From: JAKAIY01 sp036258195
GTDB lineage: Bacteria > Chloroflexota > Ktedonobacteria > Ktedonobacterales > JADMIN01
DNA: 11,413 bases
Direction: 5' to 3'
Assembly: GCA_036258195.1 (NCBI GenBank)
Contig: DATAED010000053.1
Coordinates: 1 to 11,413 of the forward strand
Every line of letters begins with the position of its first letter. The stretch's first letter is position 1. Of this stretch, positions 6,217 to 11,413 are shown piece by piece. The notes below the pieces were generated by a model, which saw only the letters and a program-made list of their open reading frames with translations, had not been told where the DNA came from and did no database searches. Both the position numbers and the translations under genes were made by a program.

Positions 6217-6346
6217 GACCTCTCCCCCTGTCCCCCTCCCCTCCGAGGGAGGGAGAACCTGTGGCAGGCGTGGCGGCGGTAGCATAGCAAACAACTCTGG
6301 CTCCCCTCTCCCGCCGCAGCGGGGGAGGGGCCGGGGGAGGGGGCGC
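6217..6346 (+). repeat. Tandem pair of C-rich/G-rich palindromes before ispD
   Basis: Two palindromic blocks fill the 135-nt gap between the 494-aa gene and ispD. The first is CCCTCCC-CTCCGA-GGGAGGG (6234-6253). The second is a 12-bp stem with one G-U pair, 6303-6314 with 6319-6330, loop CGCA. The second block plus flank matches the element at 1415-1457 almost base for base, which marks it as a dispersed repeat. The intervening 6254-6298 shows nothing else. The block ends in GGGGGAGGGGGCGC, directly followed by the ispD GTG. Confidence 0.75.
6321..6346 (+). promoter_or_regulatory. Repeat-derived ribosome-binding site of ispD with G-quadruplex potential
   Basis: GGAGG at 6336-6340 is six bases from the GTG start at 6347, a near-ideal Shine-Dalgarno arrangement, yet it lies inside the dispersed repeat. 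The same strand carries four G-runs of 5, 4, 5 and 5 at 6321-6343 with loops of 1, 2 and 1 base, a strong G-quadruplex pattern that would cover the SD. Pyrimidine tracts at 6234-6244 and 6303-6312 could alternatively pair with it. Control of translation is an inference. Confidence 0.5.
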
Positions 6347-7123
6347 GTGGCAGACAGCGAGGCTGCGGCGGTGGTCGGGCCGGGCGTTGGGCCGGGCAAG
6401 ACGCTGGCCATCGTGCTCTGCGCAGGCCAGGGGTCGCGCATGGGCGCCGCCCAGAACAAGATCTTCCTGCCGCTGGCGGGCATGCCGGTGGGCGCCCGCG
6501 CCATCGCCGCCTTTCAACACGCGCCGCAGGTGGATGAGATCATCGCCATCGCCCATCGCGATGAGCTGGAACGCATCCGGAGCCAGCTGCTCGCGCCTTT
6601 TGCCTTCACGAAGGTGAGCCACGTCGTGGCGGGTGGCGAGTCGCGCCATCAATCAGAGCGGCGGGCGCTGGAGGCCGTGCGCGAGCGCATCACCGCTGGC
6701 GAGATCGCGCTGGTGATGATCCACGATGGCGCCCGCCCGCTGGTCAGCGGCGATGAGATCGCGCGACTGGTGGAGGTCGTGCGCGGGCTGCCACAGCCGG
6801 GCGGCGCGCTGCTGGCCACGCCTGTCACGGCGGATGAGCGCATCGCGCGCATCACAGCGGATGATGGCGTCGTCGAGCAGCTCTTCGCGGCGAGCGAGCT
6901 GGCCCGCGCGCAGACGCCGCAGGGCTTCGGGGCGCGCGCCCTGCTGGCGGCCTATGACCGCGCCGCGCGTGACGGATTCGAGGGAACCGACACCGCGTCG
7001 GTGATGGAGGCGGCGGGCGGGCTGGTCGTGGTCGTCCCTGGCGATGAGGCCAATCTCAAAGTGACCACGCCCGATGACCTGCTGCGCGCCGAGGCCATTC
7101 TGCAGGCGCGCGGTCAGCCATGA
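6347..7123 (+). CDS. ispD: 2-C-methyl-D-erythritol 4-phosphate cytidylyltransferase
   Basis: Third step of the MEP isoprenoid pathway: MEP plus CTP gives CDP-ME and pyrophosphate (EC 2.7.7.60), cytoplasmic. In the 258-aa product the nucleotide-binding loop is AIVLCAGQGSRMG (21-33) with R31 and K38, equivalent to E. coli R20 and K27. Then come GGESRHQSERRAL (96-108), HDGARP (126-131), TPQGF (190-194), TD (214-215) and NLKVTTPDDL (236-245), with K238 matching E. coli K213. Length fits the family after about 18 extra N-terminal residues. Start: GTG at 6347 with GGAGG six bases upstream. The frame is open back to an ATG at 6215, but those 44 codons are translated palindromic repeat, so I exclude them. 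No ispF neighbour is seen; the amidase follows after 19 nt. Confidence 0.95.
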   Translation: MADSEAAAVVGPGVGPGKTLAIVLCAGQGSRMGAAQNKIFLPLAGMPVGARAIAAFQHAPQVDEIIAIAHRDELERIRSQLLAPFAFTKVSHVVAGGESRHQSERRALEAVRERITAGEIALVMIHDGARPLVSGDEIARLVEVVRGLPQPGGALLATPVTADERIARITADDGVVEQLFAASELARAQTPQGFGARALLAAYDRAARDGFEGTDTASVMEAAGGLVVVVPGDEANLKVTTPDDLLRAEAILQARGQP

Positions 7124-7142
7124 TGATGATGAGGAGGTGCGA

Positions 7143-8615
7143 ATGAGCGCGGAGTACTCCATGGAGCGCGGCCCGCTGACTGTCGCGGAGGCGGCCCGCC
7201 AGCTTCGCACCGGCGCGCTGACAGCCGAGCTGCTCGTGGCGAGCAGCCTGGAGCGCATCACCGCGCTGGATGGCGCGCTGAAGGCCTGTGTTATGGTCAT
7301 GGCAGATGAGGCGCACGCGACTGCTCAGGCGGCGGATGCGCGGCTGGGCGATCAGCATGAGGCGCGTGCAGCCAGCTCACTCTGTGGCATCCCCATCGGC
7401 GTCAAAGACCTCTTCCTGACGCGCGGTGTCCGGACGACTGCTGGCTCGCGCGTGCTGACCGACTATATCCCCGATGAGGATGCGACGGCCGTGACACGCC
7501 TGCGCTCGGCGGGCGCTGCGCTGGTCGCCAAGACCAACACGCATGAGTTCGCCTACGGAACGTTCACCCCACCAACGCGCAACCCTTGGGATCTGGAGCG
7601 CATCCCTGGCGGCAGCAGCGGTGGCTCGGCGGCGGGCGTCGCGGCGGGGATGTTTCTGGCGGCGCTCGGCACCGATACCGGCGGCTCGATTCGTATTCCT
7701 GCCGCCTGCTGTGGTGTCACGGGACTCAAGCCGACCTACGGCCTGGTCAGCCGCGCTGGCGTCATCACGCTGAGTTCATCCTACGACCACGCCGGGCCAA
7801 TCGCCCGCAGCGTGGAAGACTGCGCGCTGCTGCTGGACACGCTGGCGGGCTATGATCCCGCCGACCCCGACAGTGTCGAGGCGCCGCCGATGGATTACAC
7901 TGCCAGCCTGATGGATCGCCGCGAGCCAGCCGAGGCCGTGCGCGGCGCGCGCATTGGCGTGCCGCGTCAATACTTCTGGGAGGCCGAGCCAGAGGTCGCG
8001 GCGCTCGTGCGCGCGGCCATCGGCGAGTTGCGGGCGCTGGGCGCCGAGATACGCGAGATCGATCTGCCGCCCGAGCTGAGTGATGACCTCTTCGACAGCG
8101 GCTATCGCGCGGTGCAGCGGTCCGAGGCGACCTTCTACCACACCGCGATGGGGTGGTATCCCGCGCGCGCCGACCGCTACTCGCCCGCCGTGCGCGATGC
8201 GCTGGCGGCGGGCGCCCAGATGCTCGCCACCACCTACCTTGCTGGCCAGCGCGTGCGGCGAGCCTTCAGCGCGCAGATGCGGGCGCTGCTGAGCGATCTG
8301 GATGCGCTGGCCATGCCGACGCTGCCCATCGTGGCCCCGCGCATCGCCACGCTCGATGAGCCTGTGCGGCTGGCGGGGCGCGAACACACAGCGGGCTACG
8401 CGCTGCTGCGCAACAACTTCCCCTTCGACCTGACTGGCCAGCCATCGCTGGCGCTGCCCTGCGGGTTCACCGATGGTGGGTTGCCCGTTAGCCTGCAACT
8501 GGCGGGGGGCCACTTCAATGAGCCTGCGCTGCTGCGGCTGGGCCACGCCTATCAGCGCGTGACGAGCTGGCATCTGCGCCAGCCGCCCCTGCTGAGCGAA
8601 CTGGAGGGCGCGTGA
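7143..8615 (+). CDS. Amidase (amidase-signature family, GatA-like)
   Basis: A 490-aa cytoplasmic serine hydrolase that cleaves amide bonds by a Ser-cisSer-Lys triad. All three residues are visible: K88 in GIPIGVKDLF (82-91), S158 in PGGSSGGSAAG (155-165) and nucleophile S182 in GTDTGGSIRIPAA (176-188). The region GVTGLKPTYGLVSRAGV (191-207) and SYDHAGPIARSVEDCALLLD (213-232) complete the signature domain. It resembles GatA (Glu-tRNA(Gln) amidotransferase subunit A), but the DHAGP segment and lack of gatB/gatC neighbours favour a stand-alone amidase of unknown substrate. Start: ATG at 7143 with AGGAGG five bases upstream; an earlier in-frame start at 7074 would overlap ispD. The stop overlaps the HAD start by 4 nt, which points to translational coupling. 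Confidence 0.93.
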   Translation: MSAEYSMERGPLTVAEAARQLRTGALTAELLVASSLERITALDGALKACVMVMADEAHATAQAADARLGDQHEARAASSLCGIPIGVKDLFLTRGVRTTAGSRVLTDYIPDEDATAVTRLRSAGAALVAKTNTHEFAYGTFTPPTRNPWDLERIPGGSSGGSAAGVAAGMFLAALGTDTGGSIRIPAACCGVTGLKPTYGLVSRAGVITLSSSYDHAGPIARSVEDCALLLDTLAGYDPADPDSVEAPPMDYTASLMDRREPAEAVRGARIGVPRQYFWEAEPEVAALVRAAIGELRALGAEIREIDLPPELSDDLFDSGYRAVQRSEATFYHTAMGWYPARADRYSPAVRDALAAGAQMLATTYLAGQRVRRAFSAQMRALLSDLDALAMPTLPIVAPRIATLDEPVRLAGREHTAGYALLRNNFPFDLTGQPSLALPCGFTDGGLPVSLQLAGGHFNEPALLRLGHAYQRVTSWHLRQPPLLSELEGA

Positions 8616-9340
8616 AACTCGTCCTTTTCGACATCGACGGCACGCTGGTACGCGGGGCGCCGCCGACCCATCGCCAGGCGCTGTGCGAGGCGGCGCGCGA
8701 GGTCTTCGACGTGCGGCTGGTTCCGGCGGAGTTTGGGCAGACGGCGGGCATGACTGATAGCGCTATCGCGCGACGCGAATTGCTGGCGGTGGGCGTCCCC
8801 GATGCGCTGATCACGACAGGGTTGCCTGCCTTCTTCGTGGCGGCGGCGGGGGCCTACGAGCGGCTCGCGCCCGACGACCTGAGCGCCTACCACACACCGC
8901 ACGTCGCCAGCGCGCTCGCCCGCCTGCACGATGGTGGTGTCACGCTGGGGTTGGTGACGGGCAATATCGAGCGCATCGCCTGGCGCAAGCTCTCCGCCGC
9001 CGGGCTGGCCAGCTATTTCACCTTGCCCGCCGCCGACACGCAGACGCCGCTCAACGCCCGCTGGATTGGCGGATTCGGCGACCAGGCTGAGGATCGCAAC
9101 GCCTTGCCGCCGCTGGCCCTGGCGCGCGTCCAACGCACGTTGGGCGAGCCGCCACAGGCGCGCCAGATATGGATCATCGGCGACACGCCAGCGGACATCG
9201 GCTGCGGCGCGGCGCACGGCCTGCGCACCATCGCCGTCGCCACTGGCCCCATCCATTCGCTCGCTGCGCTGCGCGCGTGCGGCCCTGAGCTGGCGCTGGC
9301 CGATCTGTCTGAGACGCCCACCGTCATCCTCGCCGACTGA
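8612..9340 (+). CDS. HAD-superfamily hydrolase, phosphoglycolate-phosphatase-like
   Basis: A 242-aa cytoplasmic phosphatase-type HAD protein. Motif I is FDIDGTL (6-12), with nucleophile D7 and general acid D9; motif II is LVTGN with T116; motif III is K126; motif IV is IIGDTPADI with D191 and D195. A helical cap lies between motifs I and II (about 15-95). The segment WIGGFGDQAEDRNALPPLAL (151-170) is typical of phosphoglycolate-phosphatase/beta-phosphoglucomutase-like members. The real substrate is unknown. Start: GTG at 8612 overlapping the amidase stop (GTGA), with GGAGG about 4 nt upstream, so translation is likely coupled to the amidase. No terminator is visible in the 20 nt before the convergent Nudix gene. 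Confidence 0.93.
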   Translation: MKLVLFDIDGTLVRGAPPTHRQALCEAAREVFDVRLVPAEFGQTAGMTDSAIARRELLAVGVPDALITTGLPAFFVAAAGAYERLAPDDLSAYHTPHVASALARLHDGGVTLGLVTGNIERIAWRKLSAAGLASYFTLPAADTQTPLNARWIGGFGDQAEDRNALPPLALARVQRTLGEPPQARQIWIIGDTPADIGCGAAHGLRTIAVATGPIHSLAALRACGPELALADLSETPTVILAD

Positions 9341-9360
9341 CGCACGCGCCGCAGCCCGCG

Positions 9361-9957
9361 CTACTCAGCCTCCGCCTGAGTGGCCTCCCAGGCCAGCATC
9401 AGCCCCAGCAGTGTGACGGCGCTGGCTGTCTCGCTCGTGCGGCTGGCTGCCAGCGCCTCGTGCAGGGGCAGGCGGCGTGCGGTCATGCGCGCCTCGGCTG
9501 GCTCGCGCTGCGGCTGGCCTTCAGTCAGCTCGCGCGCCAGATAGAGATAGCTGCGCTGGGTCGAGATGCCCGGTGACAGGTAGCAGGCGCCCAGCAGATC
9601 CCAGCGCGCGGCCCGCAGCCCCGTCTCCTCCAGCAGCTCGCGACGCCCCGCGTGCAGCGCATCCTCGTCGGGGTCAATCGCGCCAGACGGCAGGAACCAG
9701 CTCCAGCGCTGGATGGTGTACAGAAAATCCTCCACGACCCACACCTGCTGGTCATCGTCGAGCGCCACAATGGTGACGTTGTCGCCGGGGTTCACCACGC
9801 CATAGATACCAGGCGCGCCATCCGGGCGCAGCACCTGATATTCGGTGACGCTCAGCCAGGCATTGCGGTACGCCTCGCGCGCCGCTAGCGTGCGCCAGGG
9901 GCTGTCGGCGGCGTCTGGCCGCTGGGGTGGTTCGTGAGGTGGTTGCTGGGACGACAT
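9361..9957 (-). CDS. Nudix hydrolase, ADP-ribose pyrophosphatase-like
   Basis: A 198-aa cytoplasmic Nudix enzyme. The Nudix box is complete at residues 92-114: G92, E98, R106-E107, E110-E111, G113. The preceding VEDFLYTIQRWSWFLPSGAI (75-94) and following LGACYLSPGIS (122-132) fit the ADP-ribose/sugar-nucleotide pyrophosphatase branch, which uses an N-terminal beta-sheet domain and dimerises. ADP-ribose is the family's common substrate, but it is not proven here. Residues 1-20 are Pro/Gln-rich and probably disordered. Start: ATG at 9957 with AAAGG about five bases upstream. It ends 20 nt from the end of the HAD gene on the other strand (convergent pair), and lies downstream of a terminator-like hairpin that separates it from the small membrane protein, so it likely has its own promoter in 9958-9990; none was clear. 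Confidence 0.92.
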   Translation of the reverse strand: MSSQQPPHEPPQRPDAADSPWRTLAAREAYRNAWLSVTEYQVLRPDGAPGIYGVVNPGDNVTIVALDDDQQVWVVEDFLYTIQRWSWFLPSGAIDPDEDALHAGRRELLEETGLRAARWDLLGACYLSPGISTQRSYLYLARELTEGQPQREPAEARMTARRLPLHEALAASRTSETASAVTLLGLMLAWEATQAEAE

Positions 9958-9989
9958 CGTAACCTTTCTCAGCGCTCGCGCCTCACCTG

Positions 9990-10027
9990 AAAAGGTCGGC
10001 TATCAGAGGGCCTGTCAGCGCCGACCT
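9990..10027 (-). terminator. Intrinsic-terminator-like hairpin after the small membrane protein
   Basis: Perfect 8-bp stem AGGTCGGC/GCCGACCT (9993-10000 with 10020-10027) with a 19-nt loop, starting four bases beyond the stop at 10032. On the minus strand it is followed by TTTTC, a short U-tract. The loop is long and the U-tract short, so termination may be partial. Confidence 0.5.
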
Positions 10028-10031
10028 GCCC

Positions 10032-10400
10032 TCACCAGTGTAGGAAATAGACCGGCGCACAAGCGGCGAGCACAGCAAGCGCCTGGAGCGCGAGAATCAG
10101 CGCTGTCGGTTTGGGCCGACGGGGCAGGTATCTGATGGCAAAGAACGCGATGATCGGCGCTTGCGCTGCCATCAGGAGCTGCCAGAGGTGGGCTGCTGTT
10201 CCCTCATCGGCCTGGCGAGCGACCCCGACCAGCGCTATCTGGCCGAGGATGAGCGCCAGAGCGCCCAATGACATGGCAATCGGCAAAAAGGCGCTCGGCT
10301 GTTTCAGAGTGGGATTTGGATGAATCGTTGTGGCTCCCTCGCGCTTCTGAGGTTGTTCCCGAACTGGAAGAATCGCACTGCTCCAACTGGGAGACAGCAT
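10032..10400 (-). CDS. Small three-helix membrane protein of unknown function
   Basis: A 122-aa predicted integral membrane protein. Residues 1-36 are polar. Three hydrophobic segments follow: about 38-61 (AFLPIAMSLGALALILGQIA), 72-92 (LWQLLMAAQAPIIAFFAIRY) and 99-120 (TALILALQALAVLAACAPVY), with RRPKP (94-98) as a likely cytoplasmic loop. I recognise no family and see no catalytic residues. The hydrophobic pattern argues for a real gene. The start is uncertain: the ATG at 10400 has only a weak GGGAT just upstream, and the best SD-like sequence (GAGGGAG, near codon 21) is not followed by a normal start codon. Gene order (terminator downstream, non-coding DNA upstream) suggests a single-gene transcript. 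Confidence 0.62.
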   Translation of the reverse strand: MLSPSWSSAILPVREQPQKREGATTIHPNPTLKQPSAFLPIAMSLGALALILGQIALVGVARQADEGTAAHLWQLLMAAQAPIIAFFAIRYLPRRPKPTALILALQALAVLAACAPVYFLHW

Positions 10401-10545
10401 ATCCCAATCACCGCTGTTGAAGCATCACCGACTGTGCTGTGTACCAGGCACTCAAGTGTCTCACTCGGCGCATCGCGCGCGCTGTAAAATCTTCGCGCGT
10501 GGCGACGTCATGGTGTTGGTCAGGCGTTCGGCGTCCAGCGTAACA

Positions 10546-10639
10546 GGCGCTGACCACTGCGCGGTCAGGCTGCGCCGCCGCTCGACGCAGGCGCGTGACG
10601 CCGCGCCTGGCTCACTCGCACGAAGCATGCGGCTTCGTG
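10546..10639 (+). ncRNA. Candidate structured RNA: three adjacent strong hairpins
   Basis: Three stems follow each other: CTGACC-ACTGCGC-GGTCAG (10550-10568, extendable by GGCGC/GCGCC with a bulge), CAGGCGCG-TGACGC-CGCGCCTG (10588-10609) and CACGAAGC-ATGCG-GCTTCGTG (10619-10639). Perfect 8-bp stems with 5-6 nt loops are not expected this often in 100 nt, even at high GC. The strand is a guess from the TAAAAT box at 10485. No match to tmRNA, RNase P, 6S or SRP RNA was recognised. Confidence 0.3.
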
Positions 10640-10728
10640 AAAGTCAATCGCGAATCGTGCGTACGTGTGTGAGATACGGTGATGCGACGGCGTAGTTCTC
10701 ATTAGGGGTGACAACACACCCGACTGAA

Positions 10729-10752
10729 GCCGCCGTCATGGGAGACGGCGGC
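10729..10752. other. Perfect 9-bp hairpin
   Basis: GCCGCCGTC-ATGGGA-GACGGCGGC is the strongest stem in the non-coding stretch. Both sides are flanked by GAAG, and no T-tract follows on either strand, so it is not an ordinary terminator. It may be part of the same structured RNA as 10546-10639 or the end of a lost element. Confidence 0.5.
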
Positions 10753-11063
10753 GAAGGTATTCTGAGCGTTTCACGACCTGTCCGCTGCCCCTGCGGCGAG
10801 TGAGCTCCTCGCCCTCTGGCTCCATGACGTGACGCTCGATAGCACGACGCCCCCTGGCGGATAGCTACGGGGAGATGTCCTGGAACGCACGCTTTGATGC
10901 CAACCCCACACGCAGGAGAGCGGTTTCCTCGGTAGAATCGGCATCAAGCCGCAAGGCGCAGCGGCAGACATCCACTGGCGTAGGACGTACAACTTCGGCG
11001 CAGTGCTGCAACACAATGAGCCGTGTCGCTCATCTTGTGTAAGGTTGCTGTGTCCCATGCGCT

Positions 11064-11085
11064 GACACTCGGCCTTTCGGGTGTC
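11064..11085 (+). promoter_or_regulatory. Leader hairpin upstream of the lipoprotein gene
   Basis: GACACTCG-GCCTTT-CGGGTGTC forms an 8-bp stem with one G-U pair, extendable by GCT/AGC around a small bulge. It lies about 50 nt before the lipoprotein ATG, so it would sit in the 5' leader if transcription starts upstream. No T-tract follows. The role is unknown. Confidence 0.35.
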
Positions 11086-11134
11086 GCAGCTTGGCGCACG
11101 ATCGCGTCAAGCGCTATCAGGAGGTTCAACAAGC

Positions 11135-11413
11135 ATGCGATTGGGCGCACGCAAGACTTCTCTTGCTGCCGTGCTGACCCTCGCTGGCAGCCTTGCTATG
11201 CTGCTGTCGGGGTGTCAGACGAGCTCTGGCACGACGAGCGGCTCACCGCTCCCTGACAGCCAGCAGATTTTCAAAGATCAGATCAGCGGGATCGCCGACA
11301 TCAAGACCGTCGACCCGGCGGTCAACACCGACCTCTATTCGGCTGAGGTCATCTCTGTGCTCTGGCCCGGGCTGCTGGTGCTCGACCCCAAGCTGGCGGT
11401 GGTGCCGTGGGCG
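11135..11413 (+). CDS. ABC-transporter solute-binding lipoprotein, family 5 (partial)
   Basis: The first 93 codons of a secreted, lipid-anchored binding protein, cut by the right edge. Start: ATG at 11135 with AGGAGG ten bases upstream. The signal peptide has a positive start (MRLGARK), a hydrophobic core (residues 9-23) and the lipobox LSGC with C27 as the lipidated residue. A Ser/Thr/Gly linker (29-37) follows. The mature start, QIFKDQISGIADIKTVDPAV (44-63) and then VISVLWPGLLVLD, matches the family 5 pattern in which a DPA/DP element is followed by a 'GLL.LD' strand. These proteins capture oligopeptides, dipeptides, nickel or similar ligands outside the membrane and deliver them to a Dpp/Opp-type permease, likely encoded to the right of the window. 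The exact ligand is unknown. Confidence 0.85.
   Translation, partial: MRLGARKTSLAAVLTLAGSLAMLLSGCQTSSGTTSGSPLPDSQQIFKDQISGIADIKTVDPAVNTDLYSAEVISVLWPGLLVLDPKLAVVPWA

Larger units (their letters stand above)
10401..11134. other. 734-nt stretch without a credible gene, rich in hairpins
   Basis: No frame here has both a plausible start and protein-like composition; the longest are short, Arg/Ser-rich and cross stop codons. What it does hold is a series of short-loop perfect stems (listed separately), an inverted repeat TTGATGCC/GGCATCAA (10894-10901 with 10940-10947), a GGCGAG/CTCGCC stem (10795-10813), a TAAAAT box (10485-10490) without a matching -35, and the leader of the lipoprotein gene. 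It could be a structured RNA, a decayed mobile element or a long regulatory leader. I cannot choose between these. Confidence 0.6.

Noticed and set aside
6215..6346. 44-codon N-terminal extension of IspD
   Set aside because: The codons are translated palindromic repeat (Gly/Arg/Pro-rich), and the GTG at 6347 has the proper SD.
4550..6652. 700-codon open frame on the minus strand
   Set aside because: It lies antisense to the 494-aa gene and ispD, is extremely rich in Arg, His, Gln and Gly, and shows no domain; this is typical of the reverse frame of GC-rich genes.
7143..8615. Call as gatA
   Set aside because: Segment DHAGP and the absence of gatB or gatC nearby fit a stand-alone amidase better; homology alone does not decide.
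8552..9256. 234-codon minus-strand frame
   Set aside because: Antisense to the HAD gene, whose four motifs are complete; composition is reverse-frame-like.
10417..10695. 92-codon plus-strand frame in the non-coding gap
   Set aside because: The start lacks an SD, the sequence is Arg/Ser/Cys-rich, and three strong hairpins run through it.
10700..11060. Remnant of a TnpB (IS200/IS605) gene or its omega RNA
   Set aside because: Hairpins and Arg/Ser-rich fragments are suggestive, but no RuvC or zinc-finger motif and no upstream TnpB are visible; not enough to annotate.

Overview
The window is a GC-rich (roughly 65% by eye) bacterial chromosomal segment. It carries ordinary housekeeping genes, one toxin-antitoxin pair, two unrecognised conserved-looking genes and several hairpin-rich intergenic elements. 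The composite intergenic palindromes and the protein style (REC-GGDEF with a GGDDF motif, family 5 solute-binding lipoprotein, GatA-like amidase) suggest a Chloroflexota-type organism. That is an inference from memory of similar sequences, not from any search. No rRNA, tRNA, CRISPR array or intact insertion sequence was seen.

Left part (1-3488, minus strand). Reading in the direction of transcription: an antitoxin and RelE/ParE-like toxin (3488 to 2977, 4-nt overlap), a serine acetyltransferase (2815 to 2030), a Nudix hydrolase (1922 to 1458), a REC-GGDEF response regulator (1156 to 167), and the first 21 codons of an unidentified gene running off the left edge (65 to 1). A composite element of four consecutive hairpins (about 1345-1457) sits between the Nudix and response-regulator genes.

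Middle part (3489-9340, plus strand). A likely promoter near 3651-3679 precedes a 272-aa unknown protein, a 494-aa unknown helical protein made of four repeats of about 122 residues, ispD (MEP isoprenoid pathway), a GatA-like amidase and a HAD phosphatase. The last three are tightly packed (19-nt gap, then a 4-nt overlap) and look co-translated. A second copy of the palindromic repeat lies just before ispD. It appears to supply that gene's Shine-Dalgarno sequence inside a G-run array with G-quadruplex potential.

Right part (9341-11413). A second Nudix gene (minus) converges on the HAD gene. A small three-helix membrane protein (minus) lies upstream of it, separated by an intrinsic-terminator-like hairpin. 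A stretch of about 730 nt without a credible gene (10401-11134) is unusually rich in short-loop perfect stems. It ends at the start of a family 5 ABC-transporter solute-binding lipoprotein cut by the right edge.

Most promising for novelty: the 272-aa/494-aa gene pair with its fourfold repeat, the repeat-derived and possibly G4-regulated ispD start site, and the hairpin-rich non-coding region at 10.5-11.1 kb. No complete undescribed system can be demonstrated from this sequence alone.
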